This document shows positions 1-6,000 of a stretch of 33,527 bases of DNA, one piece after another. The translations under genes were made by a program, and so were the position numbers. Source of the stretch: an uncultured bacterium (GTDB lineage Bacteria; Chloroflexota; Anaerolineae; J036; Brachytrichaceae); assembly GCA_903873965.1 (NCBI GenBank), contig CAIQQO010000067.1, positions 1 to 33,527 on the forward strand. The letters are read 5' to 3'. Within the stretch, counting starts at the first letter, position 1; each line of letters starts with the position of its first letter. The notes under the pieces were generated by a model that was given only the letters and a program-made list of their open reading frames with translations, ran no database searches and had not been told where the DNA came from.

Positions 1-63
1 AAGCTCGGGGTGAACGACCGACGGGCAGCGCTGCGCCGGGCTGAGGAACTCAAATTGGTCTAG
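1..63 (+). CDS. C-terminal end of a LuxR-family transcriptional regulator (partial)
   Basis: The first 20 codons read KLGVNDRRAALRRAEELKLV and then stop at TAG. This matches the last helix of a LuxR/GerE helix-turn-helix domain, where the recognition helix is followed by a 'KLGV..R..A...A.ELGL(L/V)' ending. The rest of the protein lies left of the window, so the sensor part (for example MalT-type STAND-TPR or a response-regulator receiver) cannot be told. A terminator follows 19 nt after the stop, so the gene ends its transcript here. The family call rests on a short but characteristic stretch. Confidence 0.7.
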   Translation, partial: KLGVNDRRAALRRAEELKLV

Positions 64-81
64 CGATCCAGCAAACACTCA

Positions 82-126
82 CCCCGGCCCTGGCAGGTTT
101 ATCGAACCACATGCCGGGGTCTTTTT
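82..126 (+). terminator. Rho-independent terminator after the LuxR-type gene
   Basis: CCCCGGC (82-88) pairs with GCCGGGG (113-119) and is followed by TCTTTTT. The loop is long (24 nt) but holds a small inner CCTGG/CAGG pairing. It sits directly downstream of the regulator stop codon. Confidence 0.65.
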
Positions 127-154
127 GTATCCCTCACGGCCTTCCGATCAACCC

Positions 155-196
155 ATCACCACATCGATCACCACGTCAATCACCACATGTGGTGAT
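155..196. promoter_or_regulatory. Three 12-bp iterons ending in an 18-bp palindrome (operator-like)
   Basis: ATCACCACATCG (155-166), ATCACCACGTCA (167-178) and ATCACCACATGT (179-190) are contiguous with exactly 12-bp spacing. The third copy forms the left half of the perfect palindrome ATCACCACATGTGGTGAT (179-196). A fourth degenerate CTCACCACATCA starts near 202. This is the architecture of a cooperative repressor or activator binding array, placed in the promoter region of the 296-541 gene. The binding protein is unknown; the LuxR-type regulator just upstream is one possibility. Confidence 0.5.
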
Positions 197-230
197 GCCT
201 GCTCACCACATCAGCTTGTATCTTCTCTTT

Positions 231-299
231 ATGAAAGAGAACAGCTGCAACGACTTGGAGATACCTCCAGAGGAGGAACTTGCACGAAGCGCAAAATGA
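231..299 (+). CDS. Possible 22-codon leader peptide overlapping the next start (ATGA)
   Basis: ATG at 231 opens MKENSCNDLEIPPEEELARSAK and stops at TGA 297-299, overlapping the ATG at 296 of the next gene by ATGA. No Shine-Dalgarno precedes it, but TATCTT (219-224) lies 6 nt upstream and could be the -10 of a leaderless transcript. Translating this frame would carry ribosomes to the ATG at 296, whose only purine-rich site (AGGAGG, 271-276) is about 19 nt away and lies in a CCTCC-AGA-GGAGG hairpin (264-276). It has no recognisable homology, so it may be fortuitous. Confidence 0.25.
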   Translation: MKENSCNDLEIPPEEELARSAK

Positions 300-541
300 G
301 TACAACACCCGCATCGACTGAGGATCATCACGAGCCTGGGCGTTACGAAATTCGCATCAAGGGACACCTAAATGACCGCTGGATCGACTGGTTTGAGGGA
401 ATGACCCTCACGCGAGAAGACAACGGCGACACACTGGTAACCGGCCCGGTGATCGATCAGGCGGCATTACATGGCTTGCTCAAAAAAGTGCGCGATTTGG
501 GCATGCCGCTGATCTCGGTCAATTGCGTTGAATCCGACTAA
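296..541 (+). CDS. Conserved small hypothetical protein (81 aa)
   Basis: The open frame extends back to 125, but the ATG at 296 is the sensible start: the sequence before it is low-complexity repeat DNA and the conserved-looking part begins near residue 15. The protein has the form of a compact alpha/beta domain with GRYEIRIKGHLNDRWIDWF, then TREDNGDTLVTGPV, DQAALHGLL and LGMPLISVN. This pattern resembles a family of short uncharacterised proteins from Chloroflexi and Actinobacteria that end in 'D.AALHG.L..(I/V)RDLG..LISVN'. There is no signal peptide or membrane segment, so it is probably cytoplasmic. Such proteins often lie beside small membrane proteins and transcription factors, as here, but no function is known. 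It lies 64 nt upstream of the next gene on the same strand. Confidence 0.75.
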   Translation: MSTTPASTEDHHEPGRYEIRIKGHLNDRWIDWFEGMTLTREDNGDTLVTGPVIDQAALHGLLKKVRDLGMPLISVNCVESD

Positions 542-604
542 ATAGACGCTCCGGATGTCAGTTCTAGACACTTATTTCTTTCAGTCAACAGAGGAGACAA
601 ATAG

Positions 605-1378
605 ATGAATACCAACAGCCAGACTACGACAAAAGGAAACAAACACATGAATACGAATCAGCAGATCGCAATCAAGGAGAGCAAGATGAAGTTAACAACC
701 TCGAATGTCATCCGTTGGGCAGGTTTATCCGCTATGGCGTCAGGGATTATTTTCGCAGCCATTCAGCCGATCCACCCACCGGACGTTCTTGAATCAGTCA
801 CCACCAGCGCATTTATCACCATCACCTCCTTTAAGACAGTCATGTGCCTCTTTGGCCTGCTCGGTATTACGGGGCTCTACGCGAGGCAAGCAGAAAAGAG
901 CGGTTGGCTGGGTCTGGCTGGCTATCTTCTGTTAACCATCTTCTATGCGGTCCAGATGTGCTATGCATTCATAGAACCCTTAGTCTTGCCGCTGTTGGCG
1001 AACGTGATACCGGGGTTTGTAGAGAGCGCCCTAGGTGTGGGAAGTGGAGCCGGCGGGCCGATGAACCTCGGAGCCTTCGCAACGATATATTCGCTGAATT
1101 CAATGCTGTATTTGCTGGGCCTCCTGATATTTGGCATCGCGACGCTCCGCGCCCGCGTCCTGCCGCGCCTGGCGGCCGTCTTGTTTGCCTTCTCAGGCCC
1201 TTTAGCGTTCGTCCTGGTTGCACTACTTCCGCACCAGTTTGCACGGTTCGCCGCGATGCCGATGGGCTTCGCTCTGGCCTGGCTGGGCTATGCACTCTTG
1301 ACTGAACGGCGAGCGCCGGCCTCGGAGCCCGTATTTGGCAAGATAAGCCCCCAACTTAGCCTGACCGAAGCGAAGTAA
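605..1378 (+). CDS. Multi-pass membrane protein, uncharacterised
   Basis: This is a hydrophobic protein of up to 257 aa with about six predicted membrane segments (starting near WAGLSAMASGIIF and continuing through FKTVMCLFGLLGITGLY, the LGLAGYLLLTIFY segment, and two pairs in the C-terminal half). It resembles a Chloroflexi/Actinobacteria family recognisable by the 'IQPIHPPDVLxSVTT' stretch and 'GLLGITGLYARQ..K.GWLGL'. No enzymatic motif is visible. Three in-frame ATGs (605, 647, 686) each have a purine-rich site in front (GAGGAG 591-596, AAGGA 633-637, AAGGAGA 674-680). The start at 686 begins right before the first membrane segment and would give 230 aa; the first two add a polar MNTN-repeated extension. 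I give the longest form, but the shortest is equally plausible. A hairpin terminator follows the stop. Confidence 0.75.
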   Translation: MNTNSQTTTKGNKHMNTNQQIAIKESKMKLTTSNVIRWAGLSAMASGIIFAAIQPIHPPDVLESVTTSAFITITSFKTVMCLFGLLGITGLYARQAEKSGWLGLAGYLLLTIFYAVQMCYAFIEPLVLPLLANVIPGFVESALGVGSGAGGPMNLGAFATIYSLNSMLYLLGLLIFGIATLRARVLPRLAAVLFAFSGPLAFVLVALLPHQFARFAAMPMGFALAWLGYALLTERRAPASEPVFGKISPQLSLTEAK

Positions 1379-1399
1379 GCTCACTAGAGTCCGCATGCA

Positions 1400-1433
1400 A
1401 TGAAACAAGCGGTCGGATGGTCGCTTGTTTCAT
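1400..1433 (+). terminator. 12-bp-stem hairpin after the membrane protein gene
   Basis: ATGAAACAAGCG (1400-1411) is perfectly complementary to CGCTTGTTTCAT (1422-1433) around a 10-nt loop. It starts 21 nt after the stop codon at 1378. There is no separate U-tract, but the 3' arm is itself T-rich. It is a probable terminator or mRNA-stabilising structure. Confidence 0.5.
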
Positions 1434-1539
1434 CGTGTACTTGATCGTCACACCTGATCCATCACCTCAAAGCCCAGTATATTCGCCACGCGTTGTGAAA
1501 CGCATAAAGCCCGGCGTCAATCCGCATAAGGAACTGATA

Positions 1540-2268
1540 ATGAAAACGAACGCCTTCGATAAAGGTCGAATCCTTGATGTGCCTCAGAAAGCCAAAGCCC
1601 CGGCGAGAAAAGGTTTGGTAGAGTGGCTCGTGATTGCCGGACTGCTCGTGCTGAGCTTCATCCCACTCGCTGGCGGTGCTTTCCGCCTGACCCAGATGGC
1701 TGGTGGCACAGAGATTACGCCGGCCAATGCACGGTTCTTAGCGATGCCCCTGCCCGTGGTGGTGCATATCGTGGGTGCCAGTATGTATGCCATCCTGGGC
1801 GCGCTCCAGTTCGCGAACGGTTTCCGGCGACGCTGGCCCATTTGGCACCGCGTGACCGGACGATTGGTGGTTATTTGCGGACTGCTGGTTGGGCTCTCAG
1901 GGCTTTGGATGACCCTGTTCTATACCCACCCGGTTGGCGACGGTGATTTCCTGTCTGCACTGCGACTCCTGTTTGGGTCGGGCATGATCGTGTCGATTGT
2001 CCTCGGCTTCACCGCGATCCGGCGAGGGGATGTGACCCTTCACCGCGACTGGATGATGCGCGGCTATGCGATCGGGCTTGGCGCAGGCACGCAGTCGCTG
2101 ACCTTAATGGCCGGTGGCATGATTGCCGGGCCGCCAAACGAGCTCAGCAGAGCGCTGTTGATGGGCGCGGGCTGGGTGATCAACCTCGCCGTGGCCGAAT
2201 TTGTCGTTCGTAAGCGGTCGACACCAAAAGGACCTGGTTTTCCTAAAGGAGCTTCTCGAAGCTGGTAA
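1540..2268 (+). CDS. DUF2306-family membrane protein with an altered C-terminus
   Basis: The 242-aa protein has the DUF2306 layout: a polar N-terminus, a first membrane segment (EWLVIAGLLVLSFIPLAGGAF), then repeated membrane helices with the family signatures 'HIVGASMYAILGALQF', 'WHRVTGRLVVICGLL', a TLFY..P segment, and 'GDVTLHRDWMMRGYAIGLGAGTQ'. Histidines in the HR.TGR and LHRDWMMR motifs are typical of the family and are thought to resemble haem-binding positions; the function is not established. I chose ATG 1540 because AAGGAAC precedes it; the open frame begins at 1417 but the extra 41 codons look non-coding. The last ~17 residues (after FVVRKR) are translated from the end of a dehydrogenase gene in another frame, so the native stop was probably lost by recombination near 2215-2228. 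Confidence 0.8.
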   Translation: MKTNAFDKGRILDVPQKAKAPARKGLVEWLVIAGLLVLSFIPLAGGAFRLTQMAGGTEITPANARFLAMPLPVVVHIVGASMYAILGALQFANGFRRRWPIWHRVTGRLVVICGLLVGLSGLWMTLFYTHPVGDGDFLSALRLLFGSGMIVSIVLGFTAIRRGDVTLHRDWMMRGYAIGLGAGTQSLTLMAGGMIAGPPNELSRALLMGAGWVINLAVAEFVVRKRSTPKGPGFPKGASRSW

Positions 2269-2380
2269 AGTCGTCCCTGTCATTGATCGATGTTACCCGT
2301 TAAGTGAGACGGTTGAAGCGATCCGGTATCTGGAAACAGGGCGTGCCCGCGGCAAAATAGTCATAACGGTTGCAGCGTAA
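2228..2380 (+). pseudogene. 3' remnant of a medium-chain (zinc-type) alcohol dehydrogenase / quinone reductase gene
   Basis: In a frame different from the DUF2306 gene, positions 2228-2380 encode 50 residues running KDLVFLKELLEAGKV, VPVIDRCYPLSETVEAIRYL and ETGRARGKIVITVAA, then TAA. This is the canonical C-terminus of the MDR family (NAD(P)-dependent alcohol dehydrogenase / quinone oxidoreductase): 'L.ELIEAGK..PVIDR.YPLSE..EA.RYLE.G.A.GK.VI.V'. Nothing upstream encodes the catalytic or Rossmann part, so only the stub remains, joined to the end of the preceding gene. It has no start codon or ribosome binding site of its own. Confidence 0.8.
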
Positions 2381-2382
2381 CA

Positions 2383-2396
2383 ACAACAGGTGTTGT
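2383..2396. promoter_or_regulatory. Short perfect palindrome downstream of the dehydrogenase stub
   Basis: ACAACA-GG-TGTTGT is a perfect 14-bp palindrome 2 nt after the stop of the MDR remnant and about 160 nt before fabI. It could be a leftover operator or the stem of a weak hairpin. Role unknown. Confidence 0.25.
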
Positions 2397-2498
2397 GGGT
2401 GAACGCCGGTGCCAAAGCGATCCAGAGACTTTACCTGTAAACAGCCAGAAATCTCTGCATCAACACCGGATTATCCACCTGGTCAAAAAGCTACGATT

Positions 2499-2528
2499 TT
2501 GCCTGATAATTGGCCCACCATTTATAGA
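2499..2528 (+). promoter_or_regulatory. Likely sigma70-type promoter of fabI
   Basis: TTGCCT (2499-2504), an 18-bp spacer and TATAGA (2523-2528) lie about 30 bp before the fabI start, in AT-rich DNA. Each hexamer matches the consensus at four of six positions. Confidence 0.4.
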
Positions 2529-2558
2529 ATAACCGTTTATGTATAGGAGTAGTAACGC

Positions 2559-3356
2559 ATGGGACTATTGACCGGCAAAACTGCGCTGATCTTCGGCGTG
2601 GCAAACGAACACAGCATCGCATGGGGCATTGCGCAGGCTTTTGCCCGCGAAGGCGCGACAGTCGGCTTCAGCTACGCCATCGACAAGCTCGAACGGCGCG
2701 TGCGCCCGCTGGCCGAGTCCTTGGGGAGCACGTTCGTCGAACGGTGCGACCTGAGTAAGGATGACGAGATACTCGCGACGCTCGAGAAGGCGAAGAACCA
2801 TTATGGCGGGATCGACATACTGGTGCACTCGGTCGCCTTCGCTAACCGCGAGGACCTGAGCGGCCCGTATTACAACGTCTCGCGCGAGGGCTTCCGCCTG
2901 GCGATGGACATCAGCGTGTATTCCTTCACTGCGCTGGCTCGCGCCGCACTGCCCATCATGCGCCCCAACGGCTCGATGCTCACTATGTCCTACATTGGCA
3001 GCGTGCGCGCCATCAACCACTATAACGTCATGGGCGTCGCCAAGGCCGCGCTGGAGGCCAGTGTCCGTTACCTGGCTGCCGACATGGGCGTGGATGAAAA
3101 GCGCATCCGCGTGAACTCGATCTCAGCTGGACCCATCCGCACACTGGCTGTGGCCGGGATCGCCGGCTCGCGCATGTTAATCTCTGATTTCGCCAAGGTC
3201 AGTATGCTGCACCGCAACATCTCGATTGATGAGGTGGGCAACTCTGCCGCATACCTTTGTTCCGATCTGGCCTCCGGCGTCACCGGGGAGATTCACTACG
3301 TCGATACAGGCTTCAGCGTCGCGGGATTCCCATCGACCGAAGAAACGGCCGGATAG
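2559..3356 (+). CDS. fabI: Enoyl-[acyl-carrier-protein] reductase (NADH), FabI type
   Basis: The 265-aa protein is a divergent-SDR enoyl-ACP reductase, which reduces the trans-2-enoyl-ACP double bond in the last step of each fatty acid elongation cycle, in the cytosol. Visible hallmarks are the N-terminal GKTALIFGVANEHSIAWGIA (FabI-type nucleotide-binding loop, not the classical TGxxxGxG), GGIDILVHSVAFA, SYIGS with Tyr145, and the FabI catalytic pair Tyr155-x6-Lys162 (YNVMGVAK). These are followed by RVNSISAGPIRTLA and the C-terminal VTGEIHYVDTGFS. Length matches the family (about 255-270). AGGAG sits 8 nt before ATG 2559. It stands alone, not in a fab operon, so a housekeeping role is likely but a second copy elsewhere cannot be excluded. 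Confidence 0.93.
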   Translation: MGLLTGKTALIFGVANEHSIAWGIAQAFAREGATVGFSYAIDKLERRVRPLAESLGSTFVERCDLSKDDEILATLEKAKNHYGGIDILVHSVAFANREDLSGPYYNVSREGFRLAMDISVYSFTALARAALPIMRPNGSMLTMSYIGSVRAINHYNVMGVAKAALEASVRYLAADMGVDEKRIRVNSISAGPIRTLAVAGIAGSRMLISDFAKVSMLHRNISIDEVGNSAAYLCSDLASGVTGEIHYVDTGFSVAGFPSTEETAG

Positions 3357-3429
3357 CCCACAGTATCCTGGCCAGGGAGCAGGGGCAGTGAAGACAGAAC
3401 GCAGTCCTTTGACCTCCGCGTCTTTACAT

Positions 3430-3472
3430 AACACTGGCACGCCTGCGTATCACGCGCAGGCGTGCCAGTGTT
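3430..3472. terminator. 18-bp perfect-stem hairpin between convergent genes
   Basis: AACACTGGCACGCCTGCG (3430-3447) pairs perfectly with 3455-3472 around the 7-nt loop TATCACG. It sits between fabI (plus) and the regulator gene ending at 3533 (minus), where it can stop transcription from both sides. Neither flank has a clean T-run, so it may also be an interspersed palindromic unit (REP-like). Confidence 0.6.
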
Positions 3473-3532
3473 GCGCAAAAGCCCTTCGTTTAAAAGGCAA
3501 GGATACCAGCCGCTGTTGACCTTCAGGGGATA

Positions 3533-5941
3533 TCAACCCTGTATCGCTGGAATTGCGCGCGCCGCTTCAATCGCCTGTTCAAAGGACATGGCCTGACCCT
3601 CAGCCCATGCCCCAAGATATGCTGTTTCATTCAACTGCTGGCGCACATCGGCCAGGTTGCGCTGCATTTCCTGAACGTCGCTGGTCATCAAGGGTGTGCC
3701 GATCTTGCGCGTGATCGTTTCCACAGCTCCATACAATCGCGCCGCCTGCGCGGGGCGTCCACTGGCCAGCGCCACCGCGCCGCACGCCGCGATGCATGCC
3801 GTCACACCGATTAGCGTGCCGATGGCATGGTTATCCTCGAGGCTTTTCAGAAACCATGGGTGCGCTGCGGCCCATTTGCCCTGATACAGCAACGCATAGC
3901 CCAGCATGCGCGCTGTTGTTGACACATCGTTTTTGTTGGTCGGGTCCAGCGAACTGAGGTATTGCCTGTAATATTGCTCTGCCTGTACATAGTCATGTTC
4001 GCTTAAGGCGATTCCGCCTAACCAGAATGCTTCCCCACTCACGAGTTTTTCGGCAGTCATCAGGTTGTTGGTCATAACCAGGTTGCGCCATTTCTCATGG
4101 GCTGACCGCGCCAGTTGGAAGTCACCTCTTAGCTGGGCAAATCCTGATGCCCATCTTGCCATATCAGCGAGAAGTTGTGCATCTTCCTGCAACTGACCAA
4201 TGAGTTCGGCGCGCGAGAGCGCCAAGGTTGCGGCGTCCCATTCCGCCTGGCGCACGTGAATGTTGGTGACATCAACCCAGGCCCGGCCCTGGATTACGCT
4301 GTTTCCATATGGGCTGACACGCTCAAGCAGGCTTTCCAGCCAGCCCACCAATTCACCCTGGATATCGCGAATGACAAAAACAAAGAACCAGGCATGTCCC
4401 AGGCGCAGACCGTCGTCTATCCTGCCGCTTGCGCGCGCCCACTCCAGCGCGGCGCGCACATTGTCTATATCAAGCCACAGGCGCGCAAGCAGGCTGACTT
4501 GATCTACCGCTGACTCATGCGCCAGTACCTCAGGCTTGGTTGCTTCGCCAAGCGCCGTGAAATAGGTCAGATGGCGGGCGCGTAATGCAGTGTCTTCATC
4601 AGCGCTAACGTTTTTGGCGCGTAACACCTCAAGCACGTATTGCCGGATTGTCTCAAGCAGGCCATAGCGAGTCGACCCTGCAGTGTCCACAAATACCAGT
4701 GATTGATCGACGAGGCGCAACAAGAGACCGAGCACGTCTGCCTGCTCAATGTCGCCGCCTGCGCACACATCCTCGGCGGCTTCGAGCGTCCAACCGCCCA
4801 AAAACACCGCCAAGCGGCTTAACAGCAGTTTCTCAAGAGGCGTCAGTAAATGGATGCTCCAATCAATCAGTGCGCGCAACGTCTGGTGGCGCGGCAACGA
4901 TGAGCGATTACCTACTCTCAACAGGCGAAATCGGTCATCCAGCCGCGCGGCAATTTCCCTGGCTGACAGTGCCGCCATCTGAGCCGCAGCCAGTTCGATC
5001 GCGAGCGGGATGCCATCAAGACGCGCGCAGATCTGCTGCACTGCTATCGCGTTGCCGTGAGACAGCATCCAGCGCGGCGCTACCAAACGCGTTCGTTCGA
5101 CGAACAAACGCACTGTTTCGTTTGCTTCCAACTGCGCCAGGTCGATGGGCGCGCCTTCAGCGGGCAGTGGCAACGAAGGCACGCGCCAGGCGAGTTCGCC
5201 CATGATGCTGAGTGCCTCGCGGCTGGTGGCAAGGATGGAGACTCCGGAGCATTGCCGCAACAATGTGGTGGAGATCGACGCGCACGCGTCGATTAAATGC
5301 TCGCAGTTGTCAAGGATGATGAGCAGGCTTTTGTCCTTAAGTTGCGCAACGAGCGTGTCAATGGACGCCGTCGGGGATGAATCGCGCGACTTAAGCGAAG
5401 ATGAGACAGTCTGGGTAACAAAAGCCGGGTCGGTCAGCGCAGCGAGTTCAACCAGCCAAACGCCGTCGACGTAACGGTCAGCGACGCTGGCAGCCAACTG
5501 GAGCGCCAGCCGCGTCTTGCCCGCGCCGCCGCTTCCAGTGAGTGTGAGAAGGCGCGTAGATGGCATCAATGTGGTAAGTTCGGCTAGCTCACGCTCGCGT
5601 CCGATGAAACTCGTCAACGCCGCCGGCAGGTTATTAGCGCGCGGTGCGGCAGGCTGCTGCAACTGCGGCTGTGTGGGGCGCTCCGGTAAATGCGAGGCCG
5701 TCGCCAGATCGATCAGTTGTGTCGCTGCGATGGAGCCAGGCTGTAGATACAGCGCCTCGATAAACTTCGCGCGCACTGAAGCGACATCAGGCAGACGCTG
5801 ATTACTCTCCATGCGGGCCAGATGCGCGCGCGAGTAGCCCACGGCAACGCCAAACTCATCCTGCGTGAGTCGCGCCCGTTGCCGATGGTACCTTAGGCAC
5901 TCGCCAAAACTGCTGAAGGGCTGCAACAATTCGTCTGCCAT
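3533..5941 (-). CDS. XRE-type HTH / NB-ARC (STAND) ATPase / TPR transcriptional regulator
   Basis: The protein has 802 aa from ATG 5941. I prefer this start over the in-frame GTG at 6004 because AGGGAGA lies 8 nt before it and the helix-turn-helix begins at once. Order: XRE HTH (residues ~10-60, LRYHRQRARLTQDEFG..GYSRAHLARME); linker; STAND ATPase with the P-loop GSGGAGKT (136-143), Walker B LLIILDNCEH (~206-215), ILATSREAL, and a GIPLAIELAAA motif corresponding to GLPLA of NB-ARC; then a C-terminal TPR-rich half. Such proteins are signal-transducing regulators that bind an inducer through the repeats and switch on nucleotide exchange. It lies 59 nt downstream of the GH36 gene on the same strand, so it is probably co-transcribed and may control that gene, its own operon or the divergent locus at 8.2 kb. 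Targets are inferred. Confidence 0.88.
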   Translation of the reverse strand: MADELLQPFSSFGECLRYHRQRARLTQDEFGVAVGYSRAHLARMESNQRLPDVASVRAKFIEALYLQPGSIAATQLIDLATASHLPERPTQPQLQQPAAPRANNLPAALTSFIGRERELAELTTLMPSTRLLTLTGSGGAGKTRLALQLAASVADRYVDGVWLVELAALTDPAFVTQTVSSSLKSRDSSPTASIDTLVAQLKDKSLLIILDNCEHLIDACASISTTLLRQCSGVSILATSREALSIMGELAWRVPSLPLPAEGAPIDLAQLEANETVRLFVERTRLVAPRWMLSHGNAIAVQQICARLDGIPLAIELAAAQMAALSAREIAARLDDRFRLLRVGNRSSLPRHQTLRALIDWSIHLLTPLEKLLLSRLAVFLGGWTLEAAEDVCAGGDIEQADVLGLLLRLVDQSLVFVDTAGSTRYGLLETIRQYVLEVLRAKNVSADEDTALRARHLTYFTALGEATKPEVLAHESAVDQVSLLARLWLDIDNVRAALEWARASGRIDDGLRLGHAWFFVFVIRDIQGELVGWLESLLERVSPYGNSVIQGRAWVDVTNIHVRQAEWDAATLALSRAELIGQLQEDAQLLADMARWASGFAQLRGDFQLARSAHEKWRNLVMTNNLMTAEKLVSGEAFWLGGIALSEHDYVQAEQYYRQYLSSLDPTNKNDVSTTARMLGYALLYQGKWAAAHPWFLKSLEDNHAIGTLIGVTACIAACGAVALASGRPAQAARLYGAVETITRKIGTPLMTSDVQEMQRNLADVRQQLNETAYLGAWAEGQAMSFEQAIEAARAIPAIQG

Positions 5942-6000
5942 CAATTGTCTCCCTGCTAAGTCAGAAAAAGATACGCAAGCGCATGGCGAATTGGCCGCAT

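Noticed and set aside
94-113. GGTT-TATCG-AACC looking like a tRNA T-arm on the minus strand
   Set aside because: The flanking bases do not make a 5-bp T-stem or an acceptor stem, and no D-arm or anticodon arm follows; it lies in a terminator loop.
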